Of a stretch of DNA of 64,000 bases, positions 34,940-46,279 are shown one piece after another (position 1 is the first letter of the stretch; each line of letters begins with the position of its first letter). Below the pieces are notes generated by a model. That model saw only the letters and a list, made by a program, of their open reading frames with translations, had not been told where the DNA came from and did no database searches. This stretch comes from Erodium maritimum (lineage: Eukaryota > Streptophyta > Magnoliopsida > Geraniales > Geraniaceae). The stretch is taken from the NCBI GenBank assembly GCA_963921825.1, contig OY997588.1:139407203-139471202 (forward strand). The letters are read 5' to 3'. The translations under genes and the position numbers were made by a program.

Positions 34940-35275
34940 TCATTCTACGTAACGCTGGAACCAAGCAGGCTCCTCGAAAGATTCAAGGCCATCCTCAACC
35001 TGGTCTGACCAAGGATGCATTTGAAACAGGGATGCACCATCAGGGAGTGGAGGACATGGAACATTTTCCTCGCGCATCAATCGCTCAATGGAGTCCAAGC
35101 GCTGATTTGCTTCCTCGAGTAGTTGGTAGTACTACTGCATCCACGTTGGTTCAGGTGCAGGGAAGACCCGTTCGGGTATTCGTACTCTTCTTCCGGCATG
35201 TGATAGTACTATTATTCTAGTAGTTTCACGTCGCCTCTATCGACGCTCGAGACGAGGATCATGGTTTGGTTCCAT
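34940..35275 (-). pseudogene. Small ORF remnant (112 codons, two stops)
   Basis: Minus strand from ATG 35275, preceded by an acceptor-like TTTTTGGCAG. One frame reads MEPNHDPRLERR, stop, then RVRIPERVFPAPEPTWMQ, stop, YYQLLEEANQRLDSIERLM and DQVEDGLESFEEPAWFQRYV, ending at TGA 34940-34942. Two TAG codons interrupt it. Its upstream region resembles that of the 89-aa ORF (cttcactcact words). Function unknown. It lies between that ORF and the Ulp1 pseudogene in the same orientation, so it is probably part of the same mobile element. Confidence 0.45.
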
Positions 35276-35777
35276 CCTGCCAAAAACATATACATGTTTA
35301 CAGAACTAAAACAACAAACACATCTACAAAATTATAATGCAAGAACAATAGTCGAATACTTGATCCGTAACAGCTTGACAGATAATGGATTTAGTGAGTG
35401 AAGAGGGAAATGCATATAATGGGGCTCCTTAGCCCCATGTGTAGGCGTGGTGAGAGTGAAGAGAGTTGAAGTTGTTTTAATGGGAGGTGGGTGGATGGGT
35501 ATCCATTAATGTGTCTTGGGTGGGAGATAAATTGAAGGGAGACATAATATATTGGGTGTCTTGAATGTAGTGAGTAAATAGGGAAGTGCAAATATTGTGT
35601 TGGAAACGTGTGTCCATTTATGTTGTATCCATTAATGTATCCACTAATGTTGAAAATCAGATATTTTATCCATTAATGTTGTTAAATTTAATTCAACAAC
35701 AGTAAAAGAAAATCAGTCCAACAACATTCAAATCAATTCAATTCAGTGCATTAAGTCCAAAAGCATATTATGTCCAA

Positions 35778-38700
35778 CTACATAAGATATTCGTCATCTG
35801 TCATAACATGAATACAATATTTTATGCGAAATTGATTCACAAGTGAAGGTCGGACGTAATCTTCAAATTTCAGTCCCACCAACCCCAGCTCGATGAACTT
35901 AAGGGTGTAGATCCCACTATCGTTGATCCTACCAACATACAACAATATAGTAAACATGAAATCAAAGACTGTAACTCATAGATCTTGCACCCTTTGGCTT
36001 GCGGTAGATCTTGCACCCTTTGGCTTGCGGTAGATCTTGCACCCTCTCGAAGGGAAATTCCGCGATGTATTCGTTTAATGTCTCCGGTGTCCCGGGAAAA
36101 ACGCGGAAGAGCATCTTAGGGAGCATGTGGACATACGGCGTCATCAAAGCATGTAACTCGTAGTCAGATATTTGGGGACGATAGTTGTCGTAAACTTGAG
36201 TTTTTCTTCCTTGTACGTCAACGACCAACAATATCCAGTGCATGTTCTTGTAGTTAACTGGAAAATATATCTTCTCCACAGAGGTCCACATGTGGTGATA
36301 GTCAACTGGCATGTCACCTCGAGCATATGCCATCAATTGGAGGTCCGGTTCTATATCGGCATCATACTTTACACAGCATAGCTTGTGGAATCCACAATCC
36401 AGTACTACATGCCTTTGACTAAAAAGGTACAATAATTGAGTTGTCTGCACCGTATGCTTGACAACGCATCCTCCATATGCTGCACAAATTTGAAAACGGT
36501 ATAAAATTACTTACGTAAATGGATCCTCATATGTTGCGTAAAATAAAATACTAACCTGGGGTGTGACCTATGCACCATCAGTTGACAGTGTCCGGAATTA
36601 TGCGGCGGGTACGCCTCTGTAGGTCAGTCCGTCCCACAAACCATGACGTACGGTATCAGAGTAATTCTTCAACCATTTGGGTACCACAGTTGCAGGATTT
36701 CAGTTGCGCTTCAACCTCTGTTCAATTGTACAGATGGTTTGGTGTCTCTTCCTATTTCTTGAACTAGGAGGATCAGGTGAAAATAGGTGAAGGGGAAGAG
36801 TAACCATGAAAGCTGCTGGATCCGTAGCCTGAGACTGTGCCCCCAGAGTCGGAGTCTCTACAACCGGAGTCTGAGACTGTGCCCCCTCACTTCCACCTTT
36901 TTCTTCGCTTTCATCCTCCTCCCAAGACGACAATTCCCGCTGCATACATTGACTCACATCCCCTTCTTCATCCACATCCTCCCAAGACGATAGTTCCTGC
37001 TGTTGAGACAGTGCCCCCTCTTCCGCTCCTCCTAGTACCCCACCCGTACTATGTGTCTGAGATTCAACAACCACAATCGGTGTTGGATGCTCAGTATGTC
37101 CCTCCTCATCCGCTTCTCGATGTAAGCCCCCGGATCCAGGTTGCTGATTCTCATGAACCATATCCGCGTCTACATGGTCAGACTCTGCAACTTCTTCCTG
37201 TCCTCCACGTGCGGCACCTGATACAAGAGGCTGAGATTCAACATCTCTTCGAGAGCCGACATGATGAGACCGAGGCGGGTATTCTGATCCTCGGGAGTCG
37301 CCACCTGATCTATGGTTGTCAGGCTCGGGTAGCGCATCACGGGCAGTGCCTTGGGTCCGAAGTAGATAAAGGATCTCATCTAGTTTACCACCAAACTCTG
37401 TCTGCAACGCTCCGATGGTGTTCCCAAACTCTGTTTGTACCACTCCGATGGCGTCCTCAATTGATTGGATCTTGCACTGCAACTCTCCGATCTCAACACG
37501 GACACCTCGGATATCATCCCGTACAGGCTGTACATCGACGCGCTCTGCCGAATGACCCGCCGGCGCGGACAGATCCCACTGTCGAGGAGGGCTCTGGGGT
37601 AAGTCTTCTTCTACTATGGAGGGCTCTGGCAGAAGAGAGCTATCACCTGCATCCTCAATCGGAACCTGAGGTGTTGGCTCTCTCTTGGGTGGCTCTGCAT
37701 CCAGCATATCCTCATCATCCCATTCAATCTCCCCTCCAGCCTCTAAAATTTCAGCAATATGCTCGATTGTGTTATCATTTACATCTTCTTGTATGACTCC
37801 CACATTTTGATTATGCGAAAGTGCCCTCTCTGCTTCCATCAAGATGAGGACATTCTAAGTCACCTGCACCTGCACAGACATAATAATTACATTTTATTAC
37901 CTTGGGTTTCAAAAATTCTGTTGTAACCTCCTCTTGTGACGGGGCCTTGGGCCAATTTGTATGCCATTTGAAAAACCTAGGGAGGTCCGCATTGTAATTT
38001 GTATCCACTGTCCCACATTTTGTTGCAAGTGCGTCCATACACTCAAATACCAATATAGGTTACACAGATCAATTTAGTTATAACCAATACCGTAAAATAA
38101 ATGATAATAATGTTAATAATAATTTTCTAATTACTGTTTTACTTACCATAAATATCAAGAGCATACCGTAAATGGTGTACGTAGGGTCCGATTTCCCAGG
38201 GGTGATCGATAGATACTTCGCTCTCAAGTGTCGTATACAATCCTCCCTGGGATGTTTGAAGGAGACATACCCCCACGGGTAGTTGTTGAACATCTCAAGG
38301 TTATCTACTAATCACATCCACTTTGGTTCGATGTGTTTCGTCATTTTTGTGTTTGGTAGCAATGCATCAACGATGAACACCAGCTGAGCCAACTTCACAA
38401 TATTCGATTTCAACCGGTTCTTCACAAGCTCATTCAACTTGTTTACCAGATCTACCACCGCCACTTCACGCGTATTATGTGGAAAATGTCTCTTCTCAAA
38501 TAATGTGGAACTGAATTGTCTGAATAAATTTTCATCTCCACGGATCACTGTTGAGCAATTCAACCCCATGATCAATCTGTATTCCTTCAGGGATAACCTG
38601 ATCGGTTTCCCTTTCACCACGAACCACATCTCGGAGGACCTTCTCAAATTTAAACTCCTCACTATCAGCGACCACGCAAGGTTGCTAGAGTGCATAAACG

Positions 38701-38843
38701 TATCATGTAACCTTGTGAACCTCCCAAATGGACCCGCTCGTATTGCTTCAATTGTATGTGGGTCAACATCCTTTAACAAATTGCACTATTCTTCCAACAC
38801 TTTATACCCACACCTATGTGTGACACGACAATCGAAGAATTGA
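35778..38843 (-). pseudogene. DUF1985 plus Ulp1-like (C48) transposon gene, decayed
   Basis: Minus strand, in order. A DUF1985-type domain (38779-38200: GPFGRFTRLHDTFMHSSNLA, LKEYRLIMGLNCS, then LVDNLEMFNNYPWGYVSFKH after a TGA) is followed by FECMDALATKCGTV. Next is a long acidic low-complexity linker with SSWEDVDEEGDVSQ repeats (37842-36700). The Ulp1 core follows (36450-36010: KIYFPVNYKNMHWILLVVDV, TQVYDNYRPQ), then a last exon (35928-35778) with INDSGIYTLKFIELGLVGL ending at TAG. The donor GG|GTGCAAG is placed so that the codons join as KGINDSG. The catalytic Cys position is Ser. The core exon 3' end has a 26-base tandem duplication around the donor. In-frame stops (for example TGA after KHIEPKWM) make it a pseudogene. 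DUF1985-Ulp1 fusions are typical passengers of plant Mutator-like elements. Confidence 0.82.
35979..36045 (-). repeat. 26-base tandem duplication at the Ulp1 exon 3' end
   Basis: Plus-strand unit tagatcttgcaccctttggc followed by ttgcgg, two full copies and a partial third. Each copy includes the candidate splice donor. Confidence 0.8.
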
Positions 38844-39216
38844 CCATCTTCGAGTTATGTTTCAAGTCGTGCAAACCTTTGAGGTATTTTTTACGTAGTT
38901 GCACTCGGTATCGAACGAGAATCACTCCGTCTAGAAACTACTTGATCTTCCATTGTCTGTAGTAGTAATAGTATAATTACCAAATGCAACATAATTGAAA
39001 GTGCTAATCTAAACATACTAAGTTAATGCAATAAGTTAAGTGTCAATGGCCGATCGACCGTTGAAAACAGTGTCATTGGTCGATCGGTCGAACAGAGAGC
39101 TCAGTGCATATTACTCGGCTCCGACTGATCCCAAACGGCGGAGGTATGAACCTTCAGTGAGAATAACCAAAACGTTGTCGTTTTAGCCCCATTAATCGTC
39201 GTCTGGCCCAATGGGC
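38844..39216. other. Spacer 5' of the DUF1985/Ulp1 pseudogene
   Basis: Possible upstream exon pieces but no clear frame. 39045-39100 has two near-repeats of tgtcaatggccgatcgaccg / tgtcattggtcgatcggtcg. Confidence 0.35.
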
Positions 39217-39360
39217 TTGTTTTTTTATAAGCTCGAAAATTTTATCAATAAAAACCTATTCCAAGATGGAAAAGACTGATGAAAACAACGATAACAAGGT
39301 AACTCATGAAATGGGCTAAGGGCCCTAAGCCCGAAAAAAAAACAGGAAATAATTAGAGAA
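39217..39360 (-). mobile_element. Possible retroposon 3' end remnant
   Basis: A T tract followed by ataagctcgaaaattttatc resembles the tail of the retroposed fragment at 8733 (gataagcgaagaaattttat). No duplication or coding part was found, so the call is weak. Confidence 0.3.
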
Positions 39361-39449
39361 CACAATAACCAAAACATGCATCCCACCGAGACCAATGAAC
39401 AATGCCTCAGGGTAGACAGGTGGATCCTCTGGCCTCAAAGAGACTAAGT

Positions 39450-39660
39450 AATCCCAATGGGGATGTTGATTGGGCCTATAACGAGGGCGTTATAAGCCCA
39501 ATCAGCTCATTCTGGGCCGTCTGGCTCCATCCGAAGGAGCTTACGGGGGGCAAAACGACGTCGTTATTTCCCCAATCATATCCGTCTGCCCGCATCAAAC
39601 GGAGCTGATTGGGCCCGATGGAGATGATTGGGGAAATAACGACGTCATTACAACACCATT
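39450..39660. repeat. Inverted and direct repeat cluster with a potential hairpin
   Basis: 39555-39579 and 39624-39648 are inverted copies (24 of 25 bases, centred on cgttatttccccaatcat) with a 44-base loop. A diverged direct copy of the left arm and part of the loop (gcgttataagcccaatcagc) precedes it at 39487-39520. Confidence 0.7.
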
Positions 39661-39963
39661 CAACTTCATCTAGACCGAGACGACGCCCTTTGTTCCTTTT
39701 CCGGCAAGGGCCCAAAAGCCCTCCTACGCCTCCCCAGACGCCGGTGACAATGGCCCCCCTCACCGAAGATGAACCCTTAACCCCCCTTAACCATAGGTTT
39801 TTTTAAAAACTCAATCTAACCTAAATCCTACAGTTTTAGTCGTACCTGGTTTGACATCTTTTGCTGTAGAACTTCCTGGCGACGGAGATAGACACGATGT
39901 CCTTGCTCGGAGATGATTTGCAGAGATTAAGAAGAAGAGAGCGAGAGTGATTTGATTTTCTGA
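39661..39963 (-). other. Possible 5' exon left of Gypsy-B
   Basis: Minus strand 39958-39846 has a pyrimidine-rich leader, then ATGTCAAACCAG directly followed by a GTACGACT donor-like sequence. Before Gypsy-B inserted, this segment adjoined the region upstream of the kelch gene, in divergent orientation. No protein identity can be read. Confidence 0.25.
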
Positions 39964-40563
39964 TGCCACGCCCCAAATCCGGCTTTGACCGGACTCGAGA
40001 CGCGAACTTAAAACAAATAATAATAAAGTAATATAGATAAAATAAACGGGTCTCAAATGCAATTTAAAGTTCCAAAAGTTCAAACGATTCAACAGCTCGA
40101 TAAAAGTATGTAACAAAAGAGTCAAACAGTAAATAGAAAGGTACGTCTCTAGACACTAGCTAAAACCCTCGCCAGCTCCGAGAATCCTGCTAGTATTGGT
40201 CTCGCTCAACACCTGAAACACAACCAAGTAAGGGGGTGAGCTTACGCTCAATAGGAAAAGTAGTTAAGGTTCTGAACCTCAGTTCATCACCACGAGTAAC
40301 CGTCCAATTAGGGCATACTAGTAAGGCACAACTATAAACAAAGCCTACGGCAGTTCCCAGTTACCGATCATTTTCACAAAGTCATAAACATACTTAGAAA
40401 AACGCACAAAGCCAACCAACAGGTATAAAACACACAGCGAGACACACACAGATATCGTACAATAGTTTCCAACGTCATTGAATGCACAAAGCCACTTATA
40501 TCGTACTGGACCACACAACATCAGTCCCGATATCTTCCCCTCACTGAGACTGGGGGTAACATC

Positions 40564-42239
40564 TGTTGGGTCTCGATGGAGGGTATGAACACATACTTGC
40601 AGCGGAAATAACTCGAGACCATGTCATAGAACACTACCAAATATTAGATACACAAGAGAATAAACAATATGGATGTTTCCTTACCAACTAGTTCAAGAAA
40701 AGGAAGAGAACACCAAAGAAACGATGATCGGCTTGAGTCTCCAAGACGCCTACGTATCCAATTGGAATCAAAGCCACGTAGTTCTTCTTTAGATGACTCA
40801 AGAACACAACAAGAGGGGGGGAAAATGCCAAACTCGAAATTGTAGTGTGAGAGGGAGAGAAGTTGTGTTTCTATTCTTGTCTTGTGATTTGTTGTAGGAA
40901 AAAGATGACTTAAACCATCAACAACCATCAAGGACAAGTAAGGTGTGAAGCATGGTGTGAAGTAAGACAAGCATGGTGCTAAGTATGGCAAGACAAGATG
41001 GGTTAGGTGGTGAATCACCAACACCTTAATCCTTGTCTTGCTTGCTTAGTACTAATTAATCAAGACTTGATTCATTAGTTCCATGGGCCTTGGTTGCATG
41101 GGCCTTTCATGGGCCTCTTGGAACATGGCCCATGGCCATTCCCAACGAGGTCCCGTGACGTGCTCATCGCCTCCAATCCTTCCATACCGGAAATGTCCAA
41201 CATTATCCAACGCGATCAATCCCAAGACTCCAAGCCTTGTCTTGATCCGTAATGTCCTATTCACTTACGGGCACATGACCCAAAACCCAGTTTTGGTCAT
41301 GTCCCGAGACAACTCTCTTTTGGCCATTCTCCATAAATGTGTCAATGAGTTTCATCCTTCGGTGTGACCCTTAGGTCTATGCATGTCGATAGATCAACGT
41401 AAAATCCCATTTTACTTGATCCTATATAAGTGGCAACTAACGAGACTTTAGTATTGCCTGACACTACATAGCGAATCGAACCAATCGATTCTAACCTTTC
41501 CGTCGTCCCTGTCATTATCCTTTTATCTCCGATATCCTGATTGAGATAAGGCATAGAGCCGTCATCCTTATTATTCTCAATCATTGTTCCTTGATATGTG
41601 AGATGACTGAATATATGATACCTAGTATCATGTGCATGGCCATGCTATTCTTTCAGTCACTCTCGATCAAGCGGCCGAGAACCGATATCTTTCCCATACC
41701 TCAGTATGAGGAATAAATCCCTTATTCGTCTTTCGTGTCACTCATGCAACCCGTCCCCAAGCCAATCCTGGCCGTTATGGAAGCCCTGTTACGGACAACG
41801 TTAGGCTCAGGTCAAACTTAGTTGTTGACTGCATAGTGATCACAAAGACTCCTTGGTCTAAGGATACATGACACGCTACGACACTGAATATGTTAATGAC
41901 TCAATCTATGGCACATATTCAGGGCGGGTCGTCCAATATCATGTCCCACATGATATCTATGATCAGACTCCGGAATCCCATTCCAATGACTAACAGAACG
42001 TAAGCCATGAAGAGCCATCTTTCATACTAGTCGCTTCTAGTGAAGCTTTATTGACTAGGGACCCATCGAGTGTGATCCATCTCGATCTATGGTTCTATTC
42101 GCATGGTGGGCATAGATCAGAAATCACATCGATATATTACTCCAACACATAAGTAATAGAAAGCCGCTTTAATCTTATTGCTAATGATGATATATACATT
42201 TGGACATTTATGATTGAACTACGGGCACTAAGACTAACA
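40564..42239 (-). repeat. Copia 3' LTR
   Basis: Plus strand from TGTTGGGTCTCGATGG to GGCACTAAGACTAACA. Same length as the other copy and nearly identical. Confidence 0.95.
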
Positions 42240-42250
42240 ATCTCCCACTT
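42240..42250 (-). other. Copia polypurine tract
   Basis: Minus strand AAGTGGGAGAT immediately before the 3' LTR start. Confidence 0.85.
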
Positions 42251-42253
42251 GCC

Positions 42254-45200
42254 CTAGTTCCAATCTAAACTCCAATCTATTCCCATTGACCTTACATGCC
42301 TCTCATGTTTAGGCAACGATAGTGCCTTAGTCAACGGGTCGGCTATGTTATCATCAGTTGCAATATAGGTGATCTTCACATCGCCCCGGTTCAGTATCTC
42401 TCTGATGAGGTGATATCGCCGCAGTACATGTTTGGATTTGTTATGTGATATGGGCTCTTTAGCTTGCGCAATAGCCCCTGTGTTGTCGCAAAATAGGTTC
42501 ACCGGGCTGGATGGGTTTTTGATTACACCCAACCCTGCCGTGAACTTCCTAATCCACACAGCCTCCTTGGCCGCCTCTGCAGCCGCTATGTACTCGGCCT
42601 CTGTCGTGGAGTCAGCGACGGTGTCTTGCTTCACGTTCTTCCAGCTGAAAGCTCCGCCATTCAGCGTGAACACATATCCTGACTGACTTCTAAAGTCATC
42701 TGGATCTGTCTGGAAACTAGCGTCTACATATCCATTAACAACTAGTTCAGAATCATCTTTTCCCCCGTACACTAGAAACGCGTCCTTAGTTCTTCTCAAA
42801 TATTTGAGAATCGCTTTGACCGCTATCCAGTGTTCCTCACCAGGGTTAGACTGATGTCTGCTGGTACAACTCAAGGCATATGAGACATCTGGTCTCGTGC
42901 ATATCATGGAATACATGATCGATCCTACCGCCGAAGCGTATGGGATTCGCATCATTCTTTTCAGCTCATCAGGTGTCTTAGGACACTGAGTCTTGCTGAG
43001 ATGAACGCCATGACGTGCGGGTAAGAGTCCTTTCTTGGAATCAAGCATTGAGAACCTACTCAATACCTTGTTCACATAGGTGCTTTGACTTAAACCCAAG
43101 ACCCTCTTGGTGCGATCTCTATATATCTTAATCCCTAAGATATAAGCAGCATCGCCTAAGTCCTTCATTGAGAAACACTTCCCTAACCAAGCTTTAGTCT
43201 CGTGCAAGGTTGGGATGTCGTTTCCAATGAGTAGTATGTCATCGACATACAACACCAGAAAGGTAATCATACCCCCATTTGCCTTCTTGTAAACGCAAGG
43301 TTCATCTTCATTCTTGATAAAGCCAAATCCAATTACAGCTTCATCAAAACGAAGGTTCCAACTCCGAGAAGCTTGTTTCAATCCATAAATGGATTTCAAC
43401 AACTTACAAATCTTTCCCTTATTCTTCGGATCGACAAAACCTTCGGGTTGAGACATATAAACGTCCTCCGACAAATTTCCGTTTAGGAAAGCGGTTTTGA
43501 CATCCATTTTCCATATCTCGTAATCGTGATATGCAGCTATGCCAAGAAGAATTCGGATAGATTTGACCATAGCCACTGGGGAAAAGGTTTCCTCATAGTC
43601 AATCCCTTGGATCTGCCTATAACCTTTCGCCACCAGTCGGGCTTTGTAGGTCTGAGGGTTGCCTTCCATGTCCATCTTCACCTTGAAGATCCATTTGCAT
43701 CTGATGGTTCTTACACCACCGATGGGATCAACCAGTTCCCAGACTTGGTTGTCCGACATGGATTGCATTTCCTCCCTCATGGCTCCCAGCCATAACTCAG
43801 AGTCGGGTCCGTCCACAGCTTCCTGAAATGTAGCTGGATCATCGTGATCCACCACAAGCTCACCGTCACCTCCAGACACAAAGTAACCATATCTCGGAGG
43901 TGGACGACTAACCCTTTCAGATCGCCTTGGACCTTCTGGAATTGTTGCAGGAACTGGTCCTTGCTCTACGACCATCTCAGGCTCTTCTACAGGGTTGTCC
44001 AGTGGATCAGTTGGATCTGTACCACCCTGAATTTCTTCTAGATGTACAGCCCTCCCACTGACGTCTTTGGAAATAAACTCCCTTTCCATAAAGACCCCAC
44101 CCCGAGCGACGAACATCGTGTTCTCGCTGGGTTTGTAGAAGTAGTACCCCATTGTTTCTTTGGGATACCCAACGAAGGTGCATTTATCAGATCTTGGTTC
44201 GAGCTTAGTCGGAACTAAACGTTTCACATAAGCCTCGCAACCCCAAATCTTCAGGAAGGACAAAACGGGCTTTCTCCCGCGCCATTTCTCAAATGGTGTC
44301 CCTTCCACAGCCTTCGTCGGAGCCCGATTCAAAATGAATGCGGCCGTCTCCAGAGCATAACCCCAGAAAGAGATTGGGAGATCAGTCCCACTAATCATGG
44401 ACCAGACCATATCCAATAAAGTCCGATTTCTCCGTTCGGACACACCATTCAATTGTGGTGTTCCGGGAGGAGTCCATTCCGAAAGGATCCCACTTTCTGC
44501 TAGATGATCTAAAAACTCTGTGGTCAAGTATTCTCCACCTCGATCTGATCGAAGTGCTTTAATACTTTTCCCGAGCTGGTTTTCTACTTCAGTCTTAAAC
44601 TCTTTGAATTTATCAAAAGCTTCAGACTTATGTCTCATCAAATAGACATAACCATATCTACTGAAGTCGTCAGTAAATGTGATAAAGTAGCTAAAACCCC
44701 TCCTGGCAAGTGTGCTCATTGGTCCACACACATCCGAGTGTATTAGCCCCAATAAGTCACCCGCCCTTTCACCGCGACCGATGAAGGGCGCTTTAGTCAG
44801 TTTTCCCATCAAACAAGATTCGCATCTATCAATCGAATGAAATTCGAATGGACTAAGAAGTCCACACTTGTGAAGTGTTGATATGCGTTTCTCGTTTATG
44901 TGGCCTAAACGACAATGCCATAAAAGAGTTTGGTCTAAATCATTGGACTTAGACCTCTTGGTATTTACATTATATATAGAGCTTGAGGCATTGTTATCCA
45001 TATCCAATATGTACAATCCTCCAACCATTTTGGCGCTAGCATAAAATATATCATTGCATAAAATATTGAAAATCCCATTTCCAACATCAAAATTGTATCC
45101 TTCCTTGTCCAACAAAGAAATAGATACAATATTCCTACTGAAAGTAGGTACACAATATACATTGTTCAAAACAAAAACTAGCCCACTTGGCAAAAGAAGA

Positions 45201-46279
45201 CTTATGGATCCTACAGCAGTCGCCACAACTCTAGTCTTGTTGCCCACTCTGAGGTCCACCTCGTCCTTCTTCAAGCTTCTCCTACCTTCCAGCCACTGCA
45301 CATTAGTACAAATGTGAGATTCAGCCCCGGTATCCAATACCCATGAATCTTTGGAAGTAGTGAGATTTAGCTCTATAAAGAAAATACCTGATGAAGGCAC
45401 AGTCCCACCGCCCTTCTTCAGATCATCCAGAAACTTCCTGCAATCTTTCTTCCAGTGACCAGGCTGTTGACAGTAGAAGCAGACATTCTCGACATCCTTC
45501 CCCTTCCTTGAGGACTCCCCGGTCCTAGGAGGGTTAGGACGCTTCGGATGCCTCATCTTTCCTGCCAAGTGCATAGGGGCCTTGCCCTTACCACTAACAG
45601 TTCCCTTATTCTTGAAACTGTTTCCCTGTCTGACCATCAGAACATCCTTGGATCCCTGATCCTTGACGTTCTTTTCAGCAGTTACCAACATTCCATGCAA
45701 CTCTGAAATGGTCTTGTCCATATCGTGCATATGATAGTTCATGACGAACGTAGCATATGAACGAGGAAGGGAACGCAGAACCACATCCGCTGCCATCTCG
45801 TTCTCTATCTTAAGACCCAGTCGATTAAGATGTTCGAGATGCCCCTTCATCTTTAGGACATGAGGACCCATAGAGACTCCTGCTGACATTTTGCAGGAGA
45901 GAAGTTCATTAAGGACATTGTATCTCACGATACGTGCCCTTTCCTTGAACATACCCTTTATGATCCCCATCATAGTATAGGGGTCATCAGAGTACTCCAT
46001 GAACTGGTCTTGGAGATCAGACTCCATGCAGCCCAGCATAATACATGCCACATCTATAGAATCGCTAAGGTGCTTTTGGTATGCATCCTTAACGGCCCTA
46101 ATGGCATTATTAGCTGGCTCCTCAGGGATAGCCTGGTCTAGGACATATTCTTTGCGCTCGAATTTGAGGACTATCCTCAAGTTTCTGTCCCAGTCCAAGT
46201 AGTTTGTCCCACTTAGCTTGATCCTATCAAGAATGGTTTTTAGTGACAAACTACTATTGTTCGCTAAAGTACTTGCCAT
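42254..46279 (-). CDS. Copia gag-pol polyprotein (1341 aa), intact
   Basis: A single frame from ATG 46279 to the stop at 42254. Gag (residues 1-260) has LSGTNYLDWDRNLRIVL and a coil region. A zinc knuckle CFYCQQPGHWKKDC is at 267-280. Protease has WVLDTGAESH, Asp at 316. The integrase zinc motif is H455, H460, C486, C489; the catalytic triad is D516, D579 and E615 (D-X35-E). Reverse transcriptase (860-1080) has KWIFKVK, KMDVKTAFLNG and YVDD at 1011-1014. RNase H has D1186, E1227 and D1265 near GYVDASF, ADSTTEAEY and CDNTGAI. The protease-integrase-RT-RNase H order is diagnostic for Ty1/Copia; a Tnt1-like layout is clear, but I do not assign the clade. No inactivating change is visible, so it could supply proteins for its own retrotransposition and for solo-LTR relatives. 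Confidence 0.95.
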   Translation of the reverse strand: MASTLANNSSLSLKTILDRIKLSGTNYLDWDRNLRIVLKFERKEYVLDQAIPEEPANNAIRAVKDAYQKHLSDSIDVACIMLGCMESDLQDQFMEYSDDPYTMMGIIKGMFKERARIVRYNVLNELLSCKMSAGVSMGPHVLKMKGHLEHLNRLGLKIENEMAADVVLRSLPRSYATFVMNYHMHDMDKTISELHGMLVTAEKNVKDQGSKDVLMVRQGNSFKNKGTVSGKGKAPMHLAGKMRHPKRPNPPRTGESSRKGKDVENVCFYCQQPGHWKKDCRKFLDDLKKGGGTVPSSGIFFIELNLTTSKDSWVLDTGAESHICTNVQWLEGRRSLKKDEVDLRVGNKTRVVATAVGSISLLLPSGLVFVLNNVYCVPTFSRNIVSISLLDKEGYNFDVGNGIFNILCNDIFYASAKMVGGLYILDMDNNASSSIYNVNTKRSKSNDLDQTLLWHCRLGHINEKRISTLHKCGLLSPFEFHSIDRCESCLMGKLTKAPFIGRGERAGDLLGLIHSDVCGPMSTLARRGFSYFITFTDDFSRYGYVYLMRHKSEAFDKFKEFKTEVENQLGKSIKALRSDRGGEYLTTEFLDHLAESGILSEWTPPGTPQLNGVSERRNRTLLDMVWSMISGTDLPISFWGYALETAAFILNRAPTKAVEGTPFEKWRGRKPVLSFLKIWGCEAYVKRLVPTKLEPRSDKCTFVGYPKETMGYYFYKPSENTMFVARGGVFMEREFISKDVSGRAVHLEEIQGGTDPTDPLDNPVEEPEMVVEQGPVPATIPEGPRRSERVSRPPPRYGYFVSGGDGELVVDHDDPATFQEAVDGPDSELWLGAMREEMQSMSDNQVWELVDPIGGVRTIRCKWIFKVKMDMEGNPQTYKARLVAKGYRQIQGIDYEETFSPVAMVKSIRILLGIAAYHDYEIWKMDVKTAFLNGNLSEDVYMSQPEGFVDPKNKGKICKLLKSIYGLKQASRSWNLRFDEAVIGFGFIKNEDEPCVYKKANGGMITFLVLYVDDILLIGNDIPTLHETKAWLGKCFSMKDLGDAAYILGIKIYRDRTKRVLGLSQSTYVNKVLSRFSMLDSKKGLLPARHGVHLSKTQCPKTPDELKRMMRIPYASAVGSIMYSMICTRPDVSYALSCTSRHQSNPGEEHWIAVKAILKYLRRTKDAFLVYGGKDDSELVVNGYVDASFQTDPDDFRSQSGYVFTLNGGAFSWKNVKQDTVADSTTEAEYIAAAEAAKEAVWIRKFTAGLGVIKNPSSPVNLFCDNTGAIAQAKEPISHNKSKHVLRRYHLIREILNRGDVKITYIATDDNIADPLTKALSLPKHERHVRSMGIDWSLDWN

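Noticed and set aside
36837..37796. A 319-codon plus-strand open frame
   Set aside because: It is the reverse of the low-complexity linker of the DUF1985/Ulp1 gene; its Pro/His-rich content mirrors the acidic repeats on the minus strand, where the flanking domains are.
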